Below, piece after piece: positions 10,296 through 19,025 of a DNA stretch of 64,000 bases. Made by a program: the position numbers and the translations under genes. The notes beneath the pieces were generated by a model, which was not told the DNA's origin, ran no database searches, and worked only from the letters and a program-made list of their open reading frames with translations. Source of the DNA: Melitaea cinxia (lineage: Eukaryota > Arthropoda > Insecta > Lepidoptera > Nymphalidae); assembly GCF_905220565.1 (NCBI RefSeq), contig NC_059402.1:3101501-3165500 (forward strand). The letters run 5' to 3'. The stretch's first letter is position 1. Each line of letters opens with the position of its first letter.

Positions 10296-10901
10296 ATGTC
10301 CCTTTTAGGAACTACATATAACTATAAAACTATCACTTTATCTATGAAAGAATTAACCATTTGTAATCTTATTAATATGGCCCGCCTTGTATATGCCATC
10401 TGCGAGGTATATATAAACATGTACTCGGCAAATCCCACCATCCACTCCCTCAGAATGAATGGATACACTGGCGCGCCAATACCAAAACTTCAAAAGGCCA
10501 CCCTATACTTGGTCTATACGCAGGAAGAGAAAAAATTCCTGATGGACCAGGGATACGGTGCTGGAGAGGGATCGCGCGTCATGACCATTCATGAAGCACA
10601 AGGGCAAACCTACAGCGAGGTCATCATCGTCCAGACAAAGACCGAGAGGCTACAAATCCACGATAGTGTGCCTCATGCGGTAGTAGCGTTAACAAGACAC
10701 ACTAACACCTGTGTCTACTACACTGACGACGGTGATGACGCAATCGGCAGGTTCGTTAGCCGAGCGCTGGGTGCCTCGACAAAAACAATCTTGGAGCACA
10801 ACCTGAAAAGAACCATCCACAAGCGGGATATGTCGTTGGCAAGGGCTCTGCTCAAGATGCTGGGATCAGGCGTGGCTCATGATATAGTAATAAGAAAGTA
10901 G
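10296..10901 (+). CDS. Endogenous viral element: superfamily 1 RNA-virus helicase, C-terminal half
   Basis: The first ATG is at 10296; the frame is also open a little upstream but only from a non-ATG codon. The 201-residue product carries the hallmarks of a viral SF1 helicase: motif V as MTIHEAQGQTY (near residue 90), then VALTRHT (motif VI, near 134) followed by CVYYTDD. The order and spacing fit the helicase of alphavirus-like plus-strand RNA viruses, the nege-/virga-like group known from insects. The N-terminal half (Walker A and B) and all methyltransferase and polymerase parts are absent. The first ~40 codons look host-derived. The frame is uninterrupted and locally near 50% GC in ~30% GC surroundings. 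Such proteins unwind RNA in the virus; here only a nucleic-acid-binding remnant could be made. Expression is unknown. Confidence 0.8.
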   Translation: MSLLGTTYNYKTITLSMKELTICNLINMARLVYAICEVYINMYSANPTIHSLRMNGYTGAPIPKLQKATLYLVYTQEEKKFLMDQGYGAGEGSRVMTIHEAQGQTYSEVIIVQTKTERLQIHDSVPHAVVALTRHTNTCVYYTDDGDDAIGRFVSRALGASTKTILEHNLKRTIHKRDMSLARALLKMLGSGVAHDIVIRK

Positions 10902-11133
10902 ATATATAAATATATAAATTCTTATATCCTTTTGGTTTATCAAATAGTTACAAATAGCAGTTATTTTGCATGTTGATATATTTATTTTAATTTTAGTTAA
11001 GCTAAGTTTGATTATTAATATTATCTCAACTTTACACTTTATTAAATTATGAAATTTAAGTAAATAACAGAAATAGATAACTTATACATAGATAAACAAA
11101 TAATAACTATATAAAAAAATAATATATATATAA
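10902..11133 (+). other. AT-rich trailer after the viral helicase frame
   Basis: About 230 bases with no coding potential between the stop codon and a pure A-tract. In the viral genomes the helicase is followed by polymerase coding sequence, so this is not viral 3' sequence in its usual place. It may be host DNA or another retroposon. Confidence 0.5.
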
Positions 11134-11134
11134 G

Positions 11135-11187
<53 letters not shown>
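11134..11187 (+). repeat. Poly(A) tract 1
   Basis: About 54 uninterrupted A residues, the first of three A-tracts in the same orientation. Looks like a retroposition tail; assembly error in length is possible. Confidence 0.85.
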
Positions 11188-11191
<4 letters not shown>

Positions 11192-11385
11192 ACTAACAGT
11201 AACATAGGTTAAGTGTACATTGTAAGTAGAACATAAGTGTACATATATGGTAACTAGGAAATAAGTGTACATATATGATAACTAGGCAAATAAGTGTAAA
11301 TATAGACATAGATAAGAAAGATAATAATGTTAGAAATTAGAAAGCAATTATGTGTATACTTCTGCATAAACAGCATTTAGTAAGG

Positions 11386-11415
<30 letters not shown>
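11188..11415 (+). repeat. Short segment with internal repeats ending in poly(A) tract 2
   Basis: Between the first A-tract and a second of about 31 A (11385-11415). Contains ~28-bp imperfect direct repeats of the type ATAAGTGTACATATATGGTA (around 11232, 11261 and 11289). Probably a small retroposed piece; identity unknown. Confidence 0.5.
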
Positions 11416-11417
<2 letters not shown>

Positions 11418-11580
11418 ACCGTCGGACCACGTCCTAGTTTTACTAGGCAGTCACAGGACTGTCGATCTGTAGTATAATAAGTAGAAAAATCGCCTGTAGT
11501 ATTATAATGCATGCATGATAAACAAAGGCACGGGCATTTTGAGCCCGTGGATCAAAATTTATAAATAAAAAAAAAAAAAA
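11416..11580 (+). repeat. Retroposon-like segment ending in AATAAA and poly(A) tract 3
   Basis: CCACCGTCGGACCACGTCCT opens a GC-richer 150-base segment with two small hairpins (CTAGTTTTACTAG; CACGGGCATTTTGAGCCCGTG). It ends with AAATAAAAAAAAAAAAAAAA. The layout resembles the 3' end of a non-LTR element; family not recognised. Confidence 0.5.
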
Positions 11581-11660
11581 AATATGGCCCGCCTTCTTCC
11601 AGTAGAAGAGGCCCGGAGGCCTATCTCAAGCAATGGGATATTACAGGCTGAATCAATATA
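11581..11660 (+). repeat. SINE-like tail
   Basis: ATGGCCCGCCTTCTTCCAGT followed by GAGGCCCGGAGGCCTATCTC and GGGATATTACAGGCTGAATC. The last part matches the 3' tail of SINE-T, but the body differs, so it may be a different SINE sharing the same tail. Confidence 0.55.
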
Positions 11661-11769
11661 ATCAATCAATATCCTATTGTAGCATATATTTTTAATAGCA
11701 CGTAGTTTCGTTCCTGCTGATGTATAATAGCACAGTTTTGCATTAGCGTTGCTATTTAATCTTTTTCTA

Positions 11770-12420
11770 GGCGACTGATTTAATTTTTGGAATACCCTCG
11801 TATTGGATTACGTCGTGGTTCACCTTAGGGGGTAGTAGTGTCGCGACGCGCTGGGTATACTGTATATAAGCCTCAGGGCGAAGGTTTGCGGTCTCTTTGT
11901 TGGATTCGCTCGCCGACTTAAGATCTGGGGCAATTTATTGTGGGTGAGTCATTGTAGTTCCTTATGGTTTAGGCTTTGCATTAGTGTAAATTGATTTTGT
12001 TAGTTTTGAAATTTGTTATAATGTCTTGGCTGTGTAATTTTTGTATTGACTTCTTGTTTGCTTATTGCTGTGTAATGGTAGGGTGTGCTTTGTCTCTGGT
12101 GGGCCGTTTTCTTTGTCAACCCGGAGATAGTGGAGGGTTGGCTTCGGAAAGGCTCACCGTTTTGGTGTGTCCTTCCAGGGTCCTTGGTGTGGCGTTTGCG
12201 GCGGCGCTTGTGGATGGAAAGTGACCTCGTGGCGTCCTTCTGAAGGTCCGAGGACCCCACATTCCGAGTTCTCTTGCAACCCGAATCACCTCTAACTCGA
12301 ATTACCCACATTCCGAATTCTCTTCAACCCGGAATACATTAAACTGCTTCGGGAAGCTGGGCTACCAACGGCGAGACGTTTTTTTTTTTTGTTAACCCAT
12401 TCTCCAGCCACTTGTCCAGG
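11770..12420 (+). promoter_or_regulatory. Unclassified GC-richer segment with promoter-like sequence
   Basis: GGGTATACTGTATATAAGCC supplies a TATA-like box near 11860, and GGGTGAGT at 11942-11949 resembles a 5' splice site. Further on come CCAGGGTCCTTGG and a doubled CCACATTCCGA block (around 12257 and 12306). The composition differs from its neighbours. It could be an LTR or the 5' region of a retrotransposon. No open frame on either strand encodes a known protein. Confidence 0.35.
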
Positions 12421-12559
12421 AAATAGGCAAATTATGTTCTTTATTTATTTTATTCTCCCCGGGGTAACTGTAGATTAAATTCAAAATAAATTATTAAACT
12501 TGTTATTTTTTTTATTTCTCTTTATCCATAATTAATCTAACCATCGATACCACTATATC

Positions 12560-14207
12560 TGACCAATATATCTGAAGTACTGGACAGTAACGGGCAAATA
12601 GACTGTATCTACACAAATTTGGCCAAGGCTTTTGACGTGGTTGACCACAATATTTTACTACAAAAGTTAATGAATTACGGTATCTGTGGAAAATTTATTG
12701 ATTGGATTACGTCGTATTTGCATAATCGAGAAATGAACGTTGTAATTAGTGGAAATCAATCTGATACTTTTATTGCTGCATCCGGTGTACCGCAGGGATC
12801 GCATCTTGGTCCAATACTCTTTGGAATTTTTATAAACGACGTGCTAACGTGTTTCGAGCATTCTAAAATATATTTATATGCGGATGATCTAAAAATGTTT
12901 AAACAAATATCAACAGCAGATGATTCCATAAAAATGCAAGCAGATTTAGAAAGACTTGTATCGTGGTGTGAACGGAATCACTTAACATTAAATCACCAAA
13001 AGTGTTATAAAATTACATATAGTCGAAAAATTCGAAATTTTTATTATGATTATAATATTGGGGGTAATAACTTGGTATGTGTTAATGAAATATATGATCT
13101 GGGAATCTTAATGGATTCGAAGCTAAGTTTTATCCCACATATAGAAGATATTGTTAAAAAGTCCCTTAAAATGCTGGGATTTATCTTTAGAAATACAAAG
13201 GATTTCAAAAAATCATATACAAAAATAGTACTTTTTAATTCATACATCAGGAGCAAAATCGAATATTGTTCAATTGTCTGGAACCCATACTACCAAATTC
13301 ACAAAAATAGATTAGAAAGAATACAAAAAAAATTATTACGTGCATTATCTTAAATAGACAATTTAGAATATAACTACAATAAAATGTTGAAACACTATAA
13401 AGTATTGTCATTGTCTACACGAAGAGATGTTTTGGATCTTTGCTTTTTAAATAAAATTATTAGAGGAGATATTGACTGTCCTGATTTGGTCCGAAGATTA
13501 AAACTGGCAATCCCTAGAAAACCTATGAGGACTACCAGATCAAAACAAACATTCGTGAGCAGATTTGCTAGAACCAATTTGGGCATGAATACATGCTTAA
13601 ATAGAATCATAAACTTGTATAATTCAATTTTAAAAGAGGATGCAGATATTGATATTTTTAGATATTCTGGGAAAGCATTCAAGAGAAAAGTTAAGATGCT
13701 TTTTTTACATTTGAACTCAAATTAGTTACCTACTGTATGAAGTTATGAACATTCTTTCCACATTATACTTTAAATTAGCTGATTTCTTGTACCTCAAACC
13801 GTTTACCTATAGATATATTATATTTATAATTTTTATATTTATTCATAGAATTCCCGATGTATTATCATATTAATTGTTGTATTTCGTTGTTTTTTTTTTA
13901 CATATACCTACATATTTTAACTTTTTTCTTTTAAATATTTTTTACTGTTTTAGCACGGGTTTTAATTGTTGTAATTTTTTTTTTTTGATAGTTGGTTTTA
14001 TTCTTTTATTGATGAGTTAATTTTTCATAAGATAGATATTTATTGTTAGTATAAGTTTCGAAGCAACTGTTTAAAGTGTATTGCATGCTGAGTTAGCCTA
14101 TAAGTGTGGTGTATAGTGTAACATATTCTGTTTAACTATATAATTATGATAGAAACCACTGTATACTACGTTGGCTTCCTATGTAAATAAATAAATAAAT
14201 AAATAAC
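12560..14207 (+). mobile_element. 5'-truncated CR1/Jockey-type LINE with (AAAT)n tail
   Basis: RT-coding sequence starts within the first catalytic block and runs to 13725. An AT-rich 3' UTR of about 460 bases follows and ends in (AAAT)n at 14185-14207. The related RT at 39190-40878 belongs to the same clade. A SINE-R fragment begins immediately after the tail. Confidence 0.85.
12619..13725 (+). pseudogene. Reverse transcriptase (partial), one in-frame stop
   Basis: The frame carries AKAFDVVDHNILL (first catalytic block), SGVPQGSHLGPILF, the catalytic YADDLKMF near 12876-12899, and then DLGILMDSKLSF. The thumb/C-terminal part continues to 13725 with LSTRRDVLDLCFLNKI. A single TAA at 13351-13353 separates two stretches that are otherwise in the same frame. 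The start is lost: the frame is read from a TTG and continues open some 60 bases upstream. The element would prime reverse transcription at nicked target DNA. This copy lacks endonuclease and ORF1, so it is inactive despite its young look. Confidence 0.9.
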
Positions 14208-14328
14208 CAACCGGTCACCAACCCGCCTGCCCAGCGTGGTGACTATGGGCAAAACACATGAGTTCACGTTATTTTTGGCGTAAACTTGTGGAGGCCTATG
14301 TCCAGCAGTGGACTGTATAAGCTGTAGT
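14208..14328 (+). mobile_element. SINE-R, 5'-truncated
   Basis: ACCGGTCACCAACCCGCCTG to CAGTGGACTGTATAAGCTGT, sense orientation, only the last ~120 bases of the family. It abuts the (AAAT)n tail of the LINE. Confidence 0.85.
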
Positions 14329-14464
14329 GATAATTAATCTAAGTTTCGGTAGGATTTTTTTACTCTCTCTCTTGTAGTCGCGTGTTAGGGATTGTGGGTG
14401 ACTCTCTAACCCAACAAACAATTTCTTAACTCGGAGCACTACTACCAGAACTTTCTGTTAACTT

Positions 14465-14545
14465 AAGAATTATTATTATAAAGAATAATTATTAATTAAC
14501 TAATTAATAATTATTAATTAATTAATTAATTAATTAATAAGAATA
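14465..14545. repeat. (ATTA)n low-complexity repeat
   Basis: Imperfect then perfect TTAA/ATTA tetranucleotides. 14329-14464 and 14546-14884 show no recognisable gene or element. Confidence 0.85.
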
Positions 14546-14884
14546 TTTAGCTTTTTTTATTTATGTTTAACAGTTTCTTTGTTATAAATCAATCTTTAAT
14601 CAATAAACATGTTTTTTTCTGTTTATTTCATTTGTGAAAGCGGAACTAGAACTAGCGGTATTGAGCAGTAATTGTCTGTATGATAGTCTTAGTCAGCCGT
14701 AATAAAAAATATATTAAATTAAAATATTTTTAAACTATTACCGTGAGAATCTTTTTGCATAAAGCGGCGTCGTTTCGATTAATTTTACATTATCTCAAAT
14801 CATGCGTCCAAATTTAATGCTGTGCAAGACAAAGTTTATCTTCGTAAACTTTCCTTGTTGATAAAGAATTCATTTCATTCGTAG

Positions 14885-14960
14885 GAAATTATCGTTTCAT
14901 TTTTTGAGATCATTAATTTTCTCGCGGAGTTATTTTAAAAGTATCTTCTAAGGTATTCAT
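14885..14960 (+). repeat. Flank shared with 8291-8365
   Basis: GAAATTATCGTTTCATTTTT, GAGATCATTAATTTTCTCGC and GTATCTTCTAAGGTATTCAT. Inverse copy at 8291-8365. The last 11 bases, AAGGTATTCAT, are the target duplication of the adjacent SINE-R. Confidence 0.7.
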
Positions 14961-15281
14961 CACTCACCCACTTCAGCCTATCGCAGTTCGCAGTTCAGTA
15001 CGCGCCAAAAATGGCGTGAACTCATGTGTTTTGCCCATAGTCACCATGCTGGGCAGGCGGGTTGGCTACCGCAGGGCTGGCTTTGTCGCACCGAAAACGT
15101 TGCTGCCCGTCTTCATCCTGTGTATTTCAAAGCCAGCAGATGGATGGATGGTTATCTTGCCATCGGCCGGCTTTTTAAGTTCCAAGGTGGTAGTGGAAAT
15201 GTGTTATCCCTTAGTCGCCTCTTAAGAGACCCACGGGAAGAGAGGGGGTGGCTAAATTCTTTACTGTCGTACCCACACAGC
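14961..15281 (-). mobile_element. SINE-R, full length
   Basis: Minus-strand sense: GCTGTGTGGGTACGACAGTA to CGATAGGCTGAAGTGG. Bounded by AAGGTATTCAT at 14950-14960 and 15282-15292. The frames running through it (69 and 93 codons) are shadows of repeat sequence. Confidence 0.85.
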
Positions 15282-15292
15282 AAGGTATTCAT

Positions 15293-15757
15293 TGAAATCA
15301 AATGATGTCAAGGGCAATTTTGCTCAAGAAGAAATACTTGTGATAAAGAACGCATTTAGTTGGATTTCCATGAAATTACCTTCGCAAATAATGCATTATA
15401 TAAAAAAAAACTTGATTTCCACAAAAGAAGTTATAATCACGGATTTTTTTAAAACTTTTAATGGCGATCAATTTTTGGGTAACTTTAACCATTTACGTAG
15501 CGCACGCAGTTTACGGAAACTCGCAAAAATATTTTTTTCCCGTTATGATGATAATGGTAGTCCATTTAACATCAATTCAACATAAAATGAGTTTTTAATC
15601 CGAACAAAAAGTTCCTATGAATAGCGCGTTTATATAAACAAATCAATAAATAAATTCTTCAACTTTAAGATAGTTATTAGTATAGAAAATAAAAACGGAT
15701 AGAAAATTGCAAAAAAGTGTTATGATTGACTTAATTGAAAAGTTAAAAAAAAATTAA
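15293..15757. other. Unassigned sequence with a 97-codon open frame
   Basis: A frame at 15292-15585 on the plus strand, starting with MKSNDVKGNF, has no motif I recognise. Its first bases lie in the SINE target duplication. Coding status doubtful. The rest is AT-rich. Confidence 0.25.
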
Positions 15758-15960
15758 AATCAAAATCAAAATAACTTTATCCAAATATTTTTTAAAAGTG
15801 ATTATTATTTTTTAACATGAAGCTATCAGCGAGATGTAGATTCTGCAGAGAAGAATCGGCAAGAAACTCCGCAGTTACTCTTGAAAATAATATATAATCT
15901 GTGGTTGAGTACAAAATTAGTAATATTTTGCATGAAATACAGTGTCACAAAGACAGAATT
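15758..15960 (-). mobile_element. LINE 3' end, heavily 5'-truncated
   Basis: Same 3' UTR as the LINE at 396-2135: GTAGATTCTGCAGAGAAGAA, CGGCAAGAAACTCCGCAGTT, GCATGAAATACAG, with an (AAAATC)n tail on the plus strand at 15758-15772. No coding part remains. 15961-16439 shows nothing recognisable. Confidence 0.85.
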
Positions 15961-16613
15961 AAAGCTCTGCAGTCCTATCTCTCAGCCAAACTTAGAATTA
16001 TAAGAACGGGTAGGTTCATGTGGGAATAATATGGATCCCAAAGGTAATAAAAAATACGTCACTACTGTTTGTCATTGTAATTTATTGTGTGAAAATAAAT
16101 TACGATACTGTAACATAGGAATGAAAAACGATTGACTGATGACTTGAATGATTTGAATGTATGTATGTGACTGAATAGAATAAGTGTTACAAGATACTTG
16201 GATTTTTGTTACATTCCAAATAATTTATTTGTAAATAAATAAATACATTCGTACACATATGTCAGTACATAAATTGATTGATTGGCGTTATATTGAAATT
16301 CGAAGTTTGCCGTGGAAATGAAAAAGGCAGTAAGATGAATACGTAATCTCGTTTTTAAGGATGTGTTTTTTCCGTCTAAAATTACAGAATATTTTTTGCC
16401 GGCCTTAAGAAAAGGAGGAGTGAGTTTTTATCAATTTAACTGTACGTTTCTTTTTTTATGTGTTGTCTCATAACTTTCTAGTGCATGTATCGATTTCGAT
16501 GGTTTTTGCGGTTCGTTTCCATTTTCAGATGCACAAGACGTTTAGGTTTACTTTCAGTACCATGAAACTTCATTACCAAACTAATATATTGATGACACAC
16601 ACACACGTCAGCC

Positions 16614-16962
16614 TATCGCAGTCCACTGTTGGACATAAGCCTCCACAAGTTCGCACCAAAAAATGTCAAAAAACCGTGGGTGCCGTATGAGGTGACTTAC
16701 TACAAACATAGTTCCACTACCACCTTGGAACTTATAAAGTCGACCGATGGCGGGATAACCATCTAACTGCTGGCTTTGAAATACACAGGCCGAAGACGGG
16801 CAGCAGCGTTTTCGGTACAACAAAGCCAGCCCTGCGCTCACCAACCCGCCTGTCCAGCGTGGTGACTATGGGAAAAACACATGAGTTCACGCCATTTTTA
16901 GCGCGAACTTGTGGAGGCCTATGTCCAGTAGTGGACAGCGAAAGGCTGACGTGAGATAGTTA
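16614..16962 (+). mobile_element. SINE-R snap-back copy with ~58-bp inverted ends
   Basis: The main part (about 16665-16962) is SINE-R in sense orientation. Its 5' end carries an inverted copy of its own 3' end (16614-16662, CGTCAGCCTATCGCAGTCCA and on). The two inverted segments have separate substitutions, so they are not a simple recent copy of each other. A possible GCAAACAC repeat fragment precedes it (16440-16530). Confidence 0.75.
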
Positions 16963-17565
16963 ATAATAAAAGCACGCCCAAGCATCTCATATCAGTCAGA
17001 TGAATTTAAAAAAAAAACATTAAAAATAAAATTACTTACAACTTTGATCTTGAAAAAGATGTAGATGTTTTTAAAAGAAGCATGCGAAAAAGGCAACAGA
17101 GATTACTGGATGAAGGTGGTTGAAAAAACTAAAAAGATTATATTTCATGACTTTGACCGCGATATCCGTATCGATAATTAGATACTATGACTGACAATAA
17201 TTTGATTATACACGTTAGTGAAGATGACAGCGGCTCCTCAAGCAAATTGGAAGATTAAATTGTTTGACACAGTCTTCATTGTTTAAGGCTTAAAGCTATG
17301 TATTTCATAATATACATTTTCCAATAAATAAAGCATTTCTATTTTTTCCCTTCGTTACATTCAGAAATTATGATTTAATTCAATTAACTGATTCATTAAA
17401 AATTTATCCCAACAAAAACATTTTCATGTAAAATGTTGCCAAGACGAGATCATATGGCTCGCACTGTCAAAAAGTTATCAGATCTCATGTAGAGCCAAGC
17501 TTCTAACTCTACACGCCCTAACTCTACAAGCCCTAACTTCACAAACCCTACACCTTAGTCAAAAT
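16963..17565. other. Unassigned; possible decayed short coding relic
   Basis: 17064-17180 holds a 38-codon frame beginning MFLKEACEKGNRDYW, followed by an acidic stretch. It is too short to assign. 17486-17548 contains imperfect CTCTACAAGCCCTAA repeats. Confidence 0.3.
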
Positions 17566-17804
17566 ATGTGGCTTGGCCGTTTCGCTACCGTCACGTGGGC
17601 GTAATTAAGGCGTAGTAAGGTGAAAAATTTATTCACTGTTTATTACTTTTCTGTTATACAATAGTTCTATTAAAGAAAAAATAAAAAGAAGAAGAATAAT
17701 TGATATATAATACAAATAAAAATAAAAAGAGAAAATATATATCATCAAAATATATGTCATCTATAACATCGGCAGCCGGTAGTAACGAAACGGCCAAGCC
17801 ACAT
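17566..17804. mobile_element. MITE with ~25-bp terminal inverted repeats
   Basis: ATGTGGCTTGGCCGTTTCG at 17566-17584 is matched in inverse orientation at 17786-17804, and the pairing extends inward through CTACC/GGTAG. The body is AT-rich and non-coding. The superfamily is unknown. Confidence 0.7.
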
Positions 17805-17824
17805 ATTATTTGACTACATGAGTC

Positions 17825-18130
17825 ACGATTAAATTTCATCGAGATCTAATTACAAATTTTGGAGTAATCTTTGATAATGCGTATTTACATGACAGATTTT
17901 TCGTCTACCTACGTTGTAATACGCTTACGCTTTAGCCTGTAATATCCCACTACTGGGCTTAGGCCTCTTTCCCCATGTAGGAGAAGGATCAGAGCTTAAC
18001 CCACCACGCTGCTCCAATGCGGGTTGGCGGATATATTCCCTACTATGAGTAACGATAACGATATGAATAACGTTGTATTACTTGTCGATATAATTGAAGT
18101 CGGTTTTTTTCGTTTGCCTGCAAACACAAT
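17825..18130 (+). repeat. GCAAACAC repeat split by a SINE-T fragment
   Basis: ATTTCATCGAGATCTAATTA, GCGTATTTACATGACAG and TCGTCTACCTACGTTGTAAT lead in. After the SINE fragment the repeat resumes at ACGTTGTATTACTTGTCGAT and ends CCTGCAAACACAATTA. The ACGTTGTAATA/ACGTTGTATTA pair is the target duplication. Confidence 0.75.
17921..18069 (-). mobile_element. SINE-T, 3' fragment
   Basis: Plus-strand read TTTAGCCTGTAATATCCCAC, then TTTCCCCATGTAGGAGAAGG and CTATGAGTAACGAT: the antisense of the last ~140 bases of SINE-T. It is 5'-truncated and nested in the GCAAACAC repeat. Confidence 0.85.
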
Positions 18131-18161
18131 TATTTTTGTAATCTATTGGCGGAATTTCTGC

Positions 18162-18366
18162 CCTATAATAATAGGATAATTTGTAGGTAAAGAGGCAGTT
18201 ATTGCTTAATTATTGTAGGGCTAACGTTGCTACCCGATATATCGCATATAAGTGATTAGTGTTATAACGTATCCAATGTAGTTAAAAGTGTGTATTGTGG
18301 ATGAATAACTATAGGTTTGAAGTGAGAAATAAGTGTTTCGTTGAGTGTCTTCAGTCGTGTTCTACA
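18162..18366 (+). repeat. LTR-like dispersed repeat, copy A
   Basis: Aligns over ~200 bases with 52036-52235: GATAATTTGTA, TAAAGAGGCAG, ATAAGTGATTAG, TTTGAAGTGAGAAATAA and TTTCGTTGAGTGT...CAGTCGTGTTCTACA. AATAA near the end and a terminal ...CTACA suggest a solo LTR, but no boundary duplication or retroviral-type coding supports this. Confidence 0.5.
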
Positions 18367-19025
18367 CTACCTACGAGATAGCGGCAAGTTATAGAATAAA
18401 ATAGTACAAAGGTATATATTATAGTTAGTGTAAATGAATTTTGTGAAATTTTACTTGGAATTTGTATATAAAGTACGAAGAAACTCTTTTCCCGGCCTAA
18501 TATAATAAAGCGCTCAGCGTAATTAGTACTAAGTCCTGGTACGTGAAGGAGTTTAGTATGCCGAGTGCGTTTATTGAGAACAGAATAATCAATAGTGGAC
18601 ATAATCCGCAGTCAGCATGCTTATAATATGTAATTTGAACAAAAATGGTAGACATAAAAAAACAGCCTACGATATTTATGAAGTTAAGATCAAAGAAGAA
18701 TTTTTGGTTATGAAAGCTGCTATGAATATGTATATAGCATTCTTTATTGTACTTCAAAAACAATTTTAGAAACTTAATTTTAATGCAAGATGGTATGGGT
18801 GAAATCATCTTTAAGGAACATTATTTCCAGTCGCCCTGTTACGGTGAAATATGTTATCGTAGGGTACAGTGGTGTTAAAGAAAGTAATAAGAGTCAGTGT
18901 ACTAAATATTATACTGAAATTGCAATAGGAACTTCTTGTTTACGGTCATGAAAAAAGAGAAAAACGTACAAATATAAAAAGAGAAATTAGGAACAATATA
19001 AAAATGAAAATAATTGGCTGTAACT
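18367..19025. other. No feature recognised
   Basis: AT-rich; minus-strand frames of 83 and 103 codons here have low-complexity or unfamiliar products and I see no domain. Confidence 0.4.

Noticed and set aside
11042..11272. Minus frame with a long Phe run
   Set aside because: The Phe run is the complement of the poly(A) tract.
12000..12311. 103-codon minus frame, basic
   Set aside because: No recognisable domain; lies in an unclassified promoter-like segment and has the look of a chance frame in GC-richer DNA.
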